A stretch of 55,674 nt of DNA from Hydrogenophaga sp. (GTDB lineage: Bacteria; Pseudomonadota; Gammaproteobacteria; Burkholderiales; Burkholderiaceae_C), in the NCBI GenBank assembly GCA_018333605.1, contig JAGXSV010000080.1, positions 1 through 55,674 of the forward strand. The letters run 5' to 3'. Position numbers and translations under genes: made by a program. This document shows, in pieces, positions 45,163 through 52,881 of this stretch. Positions within the stretch are counted from its first letter, which is position 1, and each line of letters begins with the position of its first letter. The notes beneath the pieces are model-generated. The model searched no databases and had not been told where the DNA came from. It saw nothing but the letters and a program-made list of their open reading frames with translations.

Positions 45163-45566
45163 ATGACCCGCCCCCCCAAAGTCCCTGGAGCCATTCGCGC
45201 CCTGCCCAGCCTGTTCTTCGCCAGCCCCTGGCTGCGGTTGCCGCTCTGCCGCGGACCGATCGGCACACAAGTCCGGTGCATGTTCCATTTCCGGGTTGAA
45301 CCGGTGCCTTGGGTGGAGGCTGCGTTGGGCAACAGGGGCGCGCTGGCCGCGCGGCTCAAGCGCATTGGCGACCAGGAACCGTTTGAGGTCACCTCGCTGA
45401 ACGAGCCCAGCATGTGGGGGGCTGGCCCTGATCGAAGTGGTGCTGATCTCCAAGCTGCCAAAGACCTTTACCCATGCCGCCAACTGCGACGAAAAGTACC
45501 GATGTGGCAGACCATCGTCCCTGTGTTGCCCCTGCAATGGCCGTGTCCGATGATGCCGGCCTGTAA
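45163..45566 (+). pseudogene. UPF0114 (YqhA-like) membrane protein, decayed
   Basis: Frame 1 starts MTRPPKVPGAIRALPSLFFA and runs to VTSLNEP, matching the N-terminus of UPF0114/TIGR00645 proteins (IR.LP.L.FASRWLQLPLY, VFHFWVEL, EAALGNR). At the G run near 45415-45421 sense shifts to GLALIEVVLISK, then jumps to LPKTFTHAANCDEK, missing the middle (~45 residues). Another shift near 45494 gives MWQTIV, and a third gives AMAVSD before TAA at 45564. Many substitutions put Pro and Arg into former membrane helices. Three shifts and one deletion: not functional. Family identity is from memory of its consensus. Confidence 0.7.
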
Positions 45567-45779
45567 CCCTCCACGATCAAACGGATCAGCAGCCACGTGA
45601 ACTGGCACCTGCGCCATGCTGATGCGCAAGTGTCCACCCTGTGCCCCAAGTCCAGGCGGGCCCGTCCACCCGTCCAGGCCCACCGTCTGCCCGCCAGGCA
45701 GACGCCGGCGGAAGCCTCGCCAGCGAGGGGGCGCCACGCCAGTCGCGCCGCTGGGCTCATGGCAGTGCACCGGACAGAC

Positions 45780-46610
45780 TCAGCCCCCCCAGTCCACCCA
45801 GCCCATATATGCGGTGAGCAGAATCAAACCGCCAAAGGCAATGCGGTACCAGGCAAAAGGCACAAAGGTGTGCCTGCCCACAAAGCGCAGCAGCCACTTC
45901 ACACACACCCAGGCCGACAGCCACGACACCACCAGCCCCACGGCAAACAGTGGAATGTCTGCCGCGCTCAGCAGGTCGCGGTTTTTGTAAATGTCGTAAG
46001 CCGCTGCGCCAAACAGCATCGGAATGGCCAGGAAAAAGCTGAACTCGGTGGCTGCCTTGCGGTTGAAACCCAGCAGCATGGCGCCAATGATGGTGGCGCC
46101 CGAGCGGCTCACGCCCGGCACCAGCGCTGTGCACTGCACCAGCCCCACCTTCAAAGCGTCTTGCCAGCGCACGCTGTCCACATCGTCAATGTGCGCCGGC
46201 GTGCCGCGCTTTTGCAGGTGTTCGGCCCAAAGGATCACGAAGCCGCCCGCGATGAAGCCCATCGCCACCACCACCGGATTGAACAGCACGCCCTTGATAA
46301 AGTCGATGAACAGCACACCCGCCAGCGCAGCCGGGACAAATCCCACCACGATGTTCAGGGTAAAGCGCTGCGCCTGCCGTTCGGTGGGCAGGCCCACCAG
46401 GGTGTCCCACAGCTTGGCCGCATACAGCGAAACAATGGCCATGATCGCTCCAGTCTGGATCACCACCTCAAACAGCTTGATTTTTTCACCCGGCATGTCC
46501 AGCAGCGCCGCCGCCAAGATGAGGTGACCGGTGGAAGAAATGGGTAAAAACTCGGTCAGGCCTTCCACCACACCCATGATGGCGGCCTTGATCAACAACG
46601 GAAAATCCAT
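45780..46610 (-). CDS. uppP: Undecaprenyl-diphosphatase
   Basis: 276 residues, about eight membrane helices. Recycles undecaprenyl pyrophosphate to the monophosphate carrier for peptidoglycan; excess gives bacitracin resistance. Both active-site motifs intact: [20 protein letters not shown] (E16, E20, H29) and [18 protein letters not shown]. Start 46610 ([13 protein letters not shown]) matches the family; an ATG 20 codons earlier is unlike it. Confidence 0.96.
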   Translation of the reverse strand: MDFPLLIKAAIMGVVEGLTEFLPISSTGHLILAAALLDMPGEKIKLFEVVIQTGAIMAIVSLYAAKLWDTLVGLPTERQAQRFTLNIVVGFVPAALAGVLFIDFIKGVLFNPVVVAMGFIAGGFVILWAEHLQKRGTPAHIDDVDSVRWQDALKVGLVQCTALVPGVSRSGATIIGAMLLGFNRKAATEFSFFLAIPMLFGAAAYDIYKNRDLLSAADIPLFAVGLVVSWLSAWVCVKWLLRFVGRHTFVPFAWYRIAFGGLILLTAYMGWVDWGG

Positions 46611-46714
46611 GAATTGGTCGCCGCGAAGGCCGTTTGTACAGAAGGCCGCAGCCAGGCACTGGCTGGACACAAAGGTGGTGACGGTACCTCTTGCCGCCGG
46701 GTGCTAGCGCCGGG

Positions 46715-47281
46715 TCAGCGCCGCGCCACGGGATCCAGCTGCAACCGCAGCCCGCCGGGGACCACCTGCAGCGCACCAGGCTGGTAGCCCCAGCCTTGTG
46801 CTGCCCGCAGGTCTTCGGGCTTCAGGCGGTGAATCACAAAATCTTGCAGCAACCCCTCAGCCAGCAGTCCACCCAACCGGTTCACGCGGGTCGCGTAGGC
46901 GGGCGGCACGCCCGGCACATCAAAGCGCTCCACCCGAACCTGCGTCAGCCGCACCGTCTGGTCGGCGGGCTCAAAACGCAGGCTGTAGCTGAGATCCAGC
47001 GTGCCCTGCGTGGGCCGCATGCCCAGCAGCGATGCTCCAATGCTGTACCCCATGGCTGTTCCAATGCGGTTTTCAGCCGGCATCAGACGCACCTGAGGCC
47101 GGTCGAGCACCACGTCAAACAATTCCATGTAGCGGCTGTTAAAGGGGAATTGATCCCCGATCATGGCCGCCAACTTCGCCTCAGAAAGGTCGATGCTGCG
47201 CGGGCCCGGTTGGAGCACAGCACAGCCAGCAAGCCCCCAGGCGAGCAGCAGCGAAGTCAGCGTGTAGATCCATTTTTTCAT
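46715..47281 (-). CDS. DUF1439 lipoprotein (YceB-like)
   Basis: 188 residues. Signal peptide with lipobox WGLAGC (Cys20), then a DUF1439 domain (IDLSEAKLAAMIGDQFPFNS, DVVLDRPQVRLMPAENRIGT). Members are outer-membrane lipoproteins of unknown role, possibly lipid-binding. Start 47281 (MKKWIYTLTSLLLAWG) is preferred to an ATG three codons earlier. Standing alone 104 bases from uppP on the same strand. Confidence 0.85.
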   Translation of the reverse strand: MKKWIYTLTSLLLAWGLAGCAVLQPGPRSIDLSEAKLAAMIGDQFPFNSRYMELFDVVLDRPQVRLMPAENRIGTAMGYSIGASLLGMRPTQGTLDLSYSLRFEPADQTVRLTQVRVERFDVPGVPPAYATRVNRLGGLLAEGLLQDFVIHRLKPEDLRAAQGWGYQPGALQVVPGGLRLQLDPVARR

Positions 47282-47989
47282 GTGAACCATTGTAGGAAGC
47301 CCTGCGCCGCTCGGTGCCGCCCGGTTGTAACAGCACGGTAAAGTCGAATCACGTGCGTCGACGCCCCTGATGAGGATTCCTCACAACACAGCTGCCGTCG
47401 GGTTGGCACTGCACCCGGGCCGAGGTGCCCCAAGACCGCCGTTGGCAGGCCCACAAAGGGCTCACATTCAACGCGCTCCGGGGCTGGGAACGCGGCCACA
47501 CTGACCGGCTGGTTCACCTGGCCTATGGCCTGCTGCCGGCGTCCGAAGTCACCGAGTCGCTCGGTCGCGTGGTGCGGGTGCACAGCGCCTTGTGGATGTG
47601 CATCATCTCGGCCCGATCCATGGGCGTGCTGGCCATGGTCTGTGATCTGGTGGCATGGGGCACAGCCCTGGTGGCTACTGGGCCGACGCTGAACGTCACG
47701 GCCCAGGATGCGGGCCCGATGAACGACGCCGCGTCACCCAACCACCACATTCAGCCCGGGCAGTAGACCCGATGAAAGACGAACTGCTGCGACGCGAACT
47801 CGGCAGACGCGCCCCGTACGGCACCGCCGGGACGATGATTGCGAAAGACCACCGGCTCACCGTTGACGCCGGGCGGCTGGCAAGCAGCCGCCATGGACCA
47901 GCGTTCGCCCAGCGGCTCGCGGTCGTGGCTCAGGCCCACCACATCATCTTTCAGCAGCGCTGAACTAACGGCGCGCCACACCCGCCCGC
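47282..47989. other. Stretch with no convincing gene
   Basis: About 700 bases. Open frames exist on both strands (plus around 47425-47766 and 47655-47963, minus around 47751-47993), but none has a ribosome site, a known motif or membrane pattern in a consistent frame. One plus-strand frame has a hydrophobic patch (MCIISARSMGVLAMVCDLVA). As in the UPF0114 remnant nearby, this may be a gene decayed past recognition. Confidence 0.5.
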
Positions 47990-48463
47990 TCACCGGCGGC
48001 CGCCGCCCTGGCGGTCGTCATCGCCACGGCCATGGCGATCTTCGCGATCGTAGCGATCGCCATGACCATACCGATCGTCTTGGCCATACCGGTCGTGTCG
48101 GTTGTGGTGCTTATGCCATTTGTTGTGGCGTCGGTCGCGGCGCTCGTCCCAGCGCGGACCTTGGCCCTGGTAATACACCGGCTGCGGAACCACAACCACC
48201 GGGCGCACATAGTGGTAAGGCTGGTGCACCACCACAGGGCGGTGCTGAATCACCGGATACTGGTAGACCACCGGCGGCGCATTCGACACGCCCACCGACA
48301 CGCCCGGCTGGCTGATACCGACAGACCAGTACACATCGTTTGCGTGTGCCTGCGTCAAACCGGCAGACAGTGCCCAGGCGCCCGCTGCCAAGGCGGCCAG
48401 CGTCAGACCACGGGCCAGAGCCGAGGTACGGGCCCATTGGGTTTTCAAAGGGAAAGTTTTCAT
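47990..48463 (-). CDS. Secreted Pro/Tyr/His-rich protein of unknown function
   Basis: 157 residues. Signal peptide (TLAALAAGAWALSAGLTQAHA), a short beta-like segment (NDVYWSVGISQPGVSVGVSN), then a Pro-Val-Tyr-His-rich part (PVVVHQPYHYVRPVVVVPQP) and a charged tail made of degenerate D-R-Y/H-G units. Proteins of this shape are common in Burkholderiales, sometimes annotated as PXPV-repeat family; role unknown, perhaps envelope or metal binding. The tail makes the DNA repetitive around GATCG/GGTC units. Confidence 0.75.
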   Translation of the reverse strand: MKTFPLKTQWARTSALARGLTLAALAAGAWALSAGLTQAHANDVYWSVGISQPGVSVGVSNAPPVVYQYPVIQHRPVVVHQPYHYVRPVVVVPQPVYYQGQGPRWDERRDRRHNKWHKHHNRHDRYGQDDRYGHGDRYDREDRHGRGDDDRQGGGRR

Positions 48464-48635
48464 GGGTTGTTCCTGGTTGCAAGGCTGTTGACGCCCTGTA
48501 GCTGCATTACAGAAAAAATCGCTGTAACCTGTACCGTCTGCACAGTCAAAGTCGTTGCCAGACGTAACTGACTCCCGGAAACCTGCTCACCAGACCCACC
48601 GGCGCCCCAGACACCGTTTCAGCAGAGGTACCCCC

Positions 48636-49265
48636 ATGAGCACCAACGCCCCCCACACACACGGCGCCACTGCACAAGACGTGCTCAGCTTCTGGCTGGG
48701 CGACGGCCTGCTGTACGACTGGCCCAGCACCGACCACAACAGCCTGTGGTTTGGTGGCGGCGCCGCGCAAGACGAGCTGATTCGTCACCGTTTTGCGCCC
48801 CTGGTGAACGAAGCGCTGCAAGGCGGCCTGGCCGACTGGGAATCCCATGTCAACACCCGGCTGGCACTCATCATCGTGCTCGACCAGTTCACGCGCAACA
48901 TCTACCGCGGCCAGGCCCGCGCCTTTGCCGGCGACCCGCGCGCCCGGCAACTGGTGCTGCAAACCCTTGCGCTGGGGCAAAACACCCTGCTGCCCCGCGT
49001 GGGCCGCGTGTTTCTCTACATGCCGCTCATGCACGCTGAAGACCTGGCCCTGCAAGACGAATGCGTGGCGCGCTTCACCCACCTGCTCGCCACCGCCACC
49101 CCCGAACGCCGCGAAGCCCTGGCCAGCAACCTGCGCTTTGCCCAGCAGCACCGCGACATCGTGGCGCAATACGGCCGCTTCCCCTACCGCAACGCCGCGC
49201 TGGGCCGCGACAACACGCCCGCTGAAACCGAGTTTCTGAAAAGCGGCCCGCGCTTCGGGCAGTAA
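48636..49265 (+). CDS. DUF924 family protein
   Basis: 209 residues. DUF924 hallmarks: DVLSFWLGDGL near the start, LALIIVLDQFTRNIYRGQAR, and RVFLYMPLMHAEDLALQDEC, ending RNAALGRDNTPAETEFL. The fold is TPR-like; function unknown. Start 48636 follows CAGAGGT and gives the typical beginning; the frame is open upstream without family likeness. Confidence 0.9.
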   Translation: MSTNAPHTHGATAQDVLSFWLGDGLLYDWPSTDHNSLWFGGGAAQDELIRHRFAPLVNEALQGGLADWESHVNTRLALIIVLDQFTRNIYRGQARAFAGDPRARQLVLQTLALGQNTLLPRVGRVFLYMPLMHAEDLALQDECVARFTHLLATATPERREALASNLRFAQQHRDIVAQYGRFPYRNAALGRDNTPAETEFLKSGPRFGQ

Positions 49266-49301
49266 TGCGGCGGGTCACGCCCAGGCCCTGAAAAAATCCG
49301 C

Positions 49302-49339
49302 GTCACGCGGGCGTCACGCGGGCGTCACCAAGCGGTCAC
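49302..49339 (+). promoter_or_regulatory. Probable Pho box (four GTCAC units at 11-bp spacing)
   Basis: GTCAC begins at 49302, 49313, 49324 and 49335, exactly 11 bases apart, as in GCGTCAC-GCGG-GCGTCAC direct repeats. PhoB sites are 11-bp direct repeats of (C)TGTCA-type heptamers. After the last unit there are ten bases to a -10-like TACAAA (49350-49355), the spacing expected when PhoB replaces the -35 box. The gene behind it is a choice-of-anchor I lipoprotein of the alkaline-phosphatase-associated kind, which fits phosphate control. Confidence 0.65.
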
Positions 49340-49380
49340 GCGCCGTGTTTACAAACGTGCTTTTAACCAAAAAGTACGCC

Positions 49381-51354
49381 ATGAAGACCCTGCCCGCCTC
49401 TGCTCAAGCCCCAGCCCGCCAGCCCGTGCACCGCCTTGCGGTCTCGCTCGTCATGGTGGCCGTGCTCGCCGCCTGCGGTGGCAGCGACGAGCCCGCCGCG
49501 CCCCCGCCAATGCCCACGCCGCCCGTCCCGGTGGTGGAAGCCACGCCAGCTGGCCTGAAGCTGGAAAAAATTGGCAGCTACCAGTCGGGCCTGTACGAAG
49601 TGAGCGCCGCCGAAATTCCAGCGTACGACGCGGCCAGCAAGCGCTTGTTTGTGGTCAACGCCCAGGCTGGCGCCATTGACGTGATCGACCTGAGCGACCC
49701 CACCAAGCCCACCCTTCTCAACCAGATCAACTCCAATGCGGTGCTGGCGGGCTCATCCATCAACAGCGTAGCCGTGTTCAACGGCCTGGTGGCCGTGGCC
49801 ATTCAAGCGCCCGTGAAAACCAACCCCGGCCGCATGGCGCTCTACCGCGCCAGCGACCTGAGCCTGCTGGGTTCGGCCACGGTCGGTTCGCTGCCCGACA
49901 TGATCGTCTTCACACCCGACGGCAAAACCGTGCTCACCGCCAACGAAGGCGAGCCCAGCGACGACTACCAGGTTGACCCCGAGGGCAGCATCAGCATCAT
50001 CGACATCCGCAACCCCGCCCGCCTGGTGGTGCGCACCGCTGGCTTTGGCGCCTTCACCGGCCAAGAAGCCACCCTGCGCGCCAAAGGCATCCGCCTCTAT
50101 GGCCCGGGCGCTTCGGCCTCGCAAGACCTTGAGCCCGAATACATTGCCCTTTCAGCCGACGGCCTCACCGCCTGGGTGACCCTGCAAGAAAACAACGCCC
50201 TGGCCAAGGTGGACATTGCCACCGCCACCGTGACCGACATCTTGCCGCTGGGCCTCAAAAACTACGGCGTAGCGGGCAACGAGCTGGATGTGTCAGACCG
50301 AGATGGCTCCACGATCAACATCAAGACCTGGCCGGGCGTGTACGGCATGTACCAGCCCGATGCCATGGCGTCGTACACCGTGGGCGGCAAGACCTACCTG
50401 GTGACCGCCAACGAGGGCGACGCGCGCGCCTGGGGTGAGGACAACCCCGCCTACCTTGCCACGCAGAACCCCGCGCTGGGCTTTATTGAAGAACTGCGCG
50501 TTTCAGCACTGACAAGAGCCGCTGGCTGGCAAGTGGTGCCACCACAGTTGCGCACTGTCGGTGGTTCGACACCGCTACCGCTGGTGGGTGCCCTGCTCGA
50601 CCCCGCCGTGTTCGGTTATTGCGGCGCCACAGCCGGCGTTTCGGGCACCGCGGCCAGCCCGGGTACCTGCAACGCCAACGGCGAACTCGGTCGCCTCAAC
50701 ATCAGCTGGGTGCAGGGCTATAAAACCGACACCATGGGTGCGCCGCTTCGTTACAACAGCTTTGGCGTGCAAGACCCCGCCGGCGACCGCCTGATGTACG
50801 ACAAGCTCTACAGCTACGGCGCCCGCTCGTTCAGCATCTGGGGTGAAGACGGCTCGCTGGTGTGGGACTCGGGCGCTGAAATTGAAAAGTTTCTGGCCAG
50901 CGCCGACTGCAAGCTCGGCCGCACGCGCACCATTCCGTGTGCCGACTTCTTCAACAGCGGCCACAACGAAGGCGGCCCAAAAAACAGCTCCACCTGGACC
51001 AAAGACAGCCGCAGCGACGCCAAAGGCCCCGAGCCCGAAGGTGTGGCCGTGGGCACCATTGGCAGCAAAACCTTTGCGTTCATTGGCCTGGAGCGCATGG
51101 GCGGCGTGCTGGTGTACGACATCACCAACCCCGCAGCACCCACCCGCGTGGACTACCTGAACACCCGCGACGAATGGGAGACAGACCCTAAAACCGAAGC
51201 CGCCGCTGGCCGACTCGCCGCCATTGGCGATCTGGGCCCTGAAGGCCTGGTGTTTGTGCCCGCCGCCCAGTCGCCCAACGGCAAACCGCTGCTGATTGTG
51301 GGCAACGAAGTGAGCGGCACCACCGTGGTGATGCAACTCAACCTAACGTATTGA
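49381..51354 (+). CDS. Choice-of-anchor I family lipoprotein (often labelled alkaline phosphatase)
   Basis: 657 residues. Signal peptide with lipobox VLAAC (Cys32), a Pro-rich linker (PPPMPTPPVPVVEATP), then a beta-propeller-like region with YVTN/SMP30-type blades (AAEIPAYDAASKRLFVVNAQ, DMIVFTPDGKTVLTANEGEP) and the family's ANEGDARAWGE and GPEPEGVAVG stretches. Proteins of this family are exported and often called alkaline phosphatase or mesenchyme-specific glycoprotein homologues; catalysis is unproven. Start 49381 is preferred to 49345 because it begins the signal peptide. Behind a probable Pho box. Confidence 0.87.
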   Translation: MKTLPASAQAPARQPVHRLAVSLVMVAVLAACGGSDEPAAPPPMPTPPVPVVEATPAGLKLEKIGSYQSGLYEVSAAEIPAYDAASKRLFVVNAQAGAIDVIDLSDPTKPTLLNQINSNAVLAGSSINSVAVFNGLVAVAIQAPVKTNPGRMALYRASDLSLLGSATVGSLPDMIVFTPDGKTVLTANEGEPSDDYQVDPEGSISIIDIRNPARLVVRTAGFGAFTGQEATLRAKGIRLYGPGASASQDLEPEYIALSADGLTAWVTLQENNALAKVDIATATVTDILPLGLKNYGVAGNELDVSDRDGSTINIKTWPGVYGMYQPDAMASYTVGGKTYLVTANEGDARAWGEDNPAYLATQNPALGFIEELRVSALTRAAGWQVVPPQLRTVGGSTPLPLVGALLDPAVFGYCGATAGVSGTAASPGTCNANGELGRLNISWVQGYKTDTMGAPLRYNSFGVQDPAGDRLMYDKLYSYGARSFSIWGEDGSLVWDSGAEIEKFLASADCKLGRTRTIPCADFFNSGHNEGGPKNSSTWTKDSRSDAKGPEPEGVAVGTIGSKTFAFIGLERMGGVLVYDITNPAAPTRVDYLNTRDEWETDPKTEAAAGRLAAIGDLGPEGLVFVPAAQSPNGKPLLIVGNEVSGTTVVMQLNLTY

Positions 51355-51388
51355 TGATCGGGTAGCACTGCCAAAACCGAGGCAGCAA

Positions 51389-51419
51389 GCCGGGGCCAGA
51401 CCATGCGTCTGGCCCCGGC
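51389..51419. terminator. Strong hairpin between convergent genes
   Basis: GCCGGGGCCAGAC-CATGC-GTCTGGCCCCGGC, a perfect 13-pair stem, between the ends of the choice-of-anchor I and DUF2157 genes. Only a short T stretch follows on either side, so it may be a factor-assisted or bidirectional terminator. Confidence 0.7.
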
Positions 51420-51431
51420 GCTTTCAGCCCG

Positions 51432-52655
51432 TCAACCCTGCGCCAGTGGCCGCAACGCTGCTGGCAACCAGCTGGCCAGCCGGGCGTGCAGGCCGGCTTC
51501 GTGCTTTTGCCACCAAATGCCCAGCCCCACCACCGCCAGGCCCAGCAGCGTGAGGGCAAACGGGAACAGCAGGCTGTCTTCAAACACCCGGTATGACAAA
51601 TACCCCAGGTAGCCCGCCACGCCCAGCGCGCCCAGCACCGTGAACACGCGCCGCCCAATGGCGGCACCCAGAAACACCAGGCCCACGTTGATCAGCGCGT
51701 AAATGAACTTGTTCACCTCGGAGTCGCTGTTTTGCATGCTCAGGCCCGCCCAAAACATAATGGCGCCAAACAGGTAGAGCCAGAAGGCAAAGTCTTGCCG
51801 GTCTTCGGGCAGCGTGGCGCGGCGCGTGCGCAGGTCGACCCACACCGCCACGGCGCAGGTGAAGAGGCCAAACACCAGCGAAACGTCCAGCCGAAACTGC
51901 CAGTCAAAACCGCTGGTCTGCATCAAAAAACGCGCCACGTCCATGCTCATGTACCAAAGCGTCACGGCCACCGGCATCACCATGAACGACAGCTTGTAGC
52001 GCCACAGCATCACCACGGCCGCAGCCAGCGTGGCCAGCTCCAGGGTGACCCAGCGCCAGTGAATGAAGCGGTGGTAGTCGCGGTAGCTATCGGCACCGCC
52101 CTCAGGCCAGGCGCCCAGCCCTTTTTGCAGCGCCCACACCGCCAGCGGCACCAGGCACACCGCCAGCGTGGCCAAAATGCCGGCCGGCGTGTGCAGGCCT
52201 TTCTTCAAAAGGTTGCCCGCCACCAGCAGTGCGCCCACCAGGTAGCCCAGCGCCAGCGCCAGCACACCCCAGGCGCCAAACAGCTCCCAGCCCAGCGTCA
52301 TGAACAGCGTCATCGCACCAATGGCCAGCATGCCGCCAAAGTAATACAGCGTGTTGGTGAACGAAAAGCGCGGCCCGCTGGCAACCGGCGCCAACTCGGG
52401 TGCCGTGCGCTCCAGCGCGGCGCCGGGTACCGACAAGCCACCCGGCTCCCACCGCGTGTGGCTGCCCGGCCTGGCCCAGGCCGACCACAGCGCGTGGGCC
52501 TCGGTTGGCGCGAGGATCCCGGCCTGCACCGCCGCATCCATGTCGTGCCAGCCCAGTTGCACCCGCACCGAAGGCAGAAACACGTCGTCTGCCTGGGTAG
52601 CGGCGCCTGGCGGGGGCACGGCCACGGGCCTGGAGTCAGGGTCGTTTTTGTTCAT
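51432..52655 (-). CDS. DUF2157-type multi-spanning membrane protein
   Basis: 407 residues. A ~90-residue soluble N-terminal part followed by about ten hydrophobic helices (FTNTLYYFGGMLAIGAMTLF, VLALALGYLVGALLVAGNLL, LTLLGLAVVGLGIWWQ). The order resembles DUF2157 proteins, whose function is unknown; the assignment rests on layout more than on motifs. Ends 77 bases from the convergent lipoprotein gene. The 226 bases between it and glnS hold no visible gene. Confidence 0.7.
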   Translation of the reverse strand: MNKNDPDSRPVAVPPPGAATQADDVFLPSVRVQLGWHDMDAAVQAGILAPTEAHALWSAWARPGSHTRWEPGGLSVPGAALERTAPELAPVASGPRFSFTNTLYYFGGMLAIGAMTLFMTLGWELFGAWGVLALALGYLVGALLVAGNLLKKGLHTPAGILATLAVCLVPLAVWALQKGLGAWPEGGADSYRDYHRFIHWRWVTLELATLAAAVVMLWRYKLSFMVMPVAVTLWYMSMDVARFLMQTSGFDWQFRLDVSLVFGLFTCAVAVWVDLRTRRATLPEDRQDFAFWLYLFGAIMFWAGLSMQNSDSEVNKFIYALINVGLVFLGAAIGRRVFTVLGALGVAGYLGYLSYRVFEDSLLFPFALTLLGLAVVGLGIWWQKHEAGLHARLASWLPAALRPLAQG

Positions 52656-52881
52656 GGTGCGGCATGTTTGACAGGGCTGATGAACCGGGGGACGGGTGGA
52701 TCCAGGGTCTGATCACAAGACAAGCCCGACAGGCTCCTGGTCTTGGCGCCACCCCCGCAAGCCCGGACGATACCGGAAAGTCTCCGCGGTGAGTCCCGGG
52801 CACCCGGCGATAACTGGCGTCCACCCCGCCGCACCGCCAGGGGCGTGGCGCAGCCACGGGCCGCGGCCCTAGAATGCTCGA

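Noticed and set aside
45040-45537. Minus-strand 165-residue ORF upstream of acs
   Set aside because: Lies antisense to the UPF0114 remnant, which explains the sequence better.
49301-49345. Tandem repeat considered as CRISPR or satellite
   Set aside because: Units are 11 bp without spacers; Pho-box spacing explains it.
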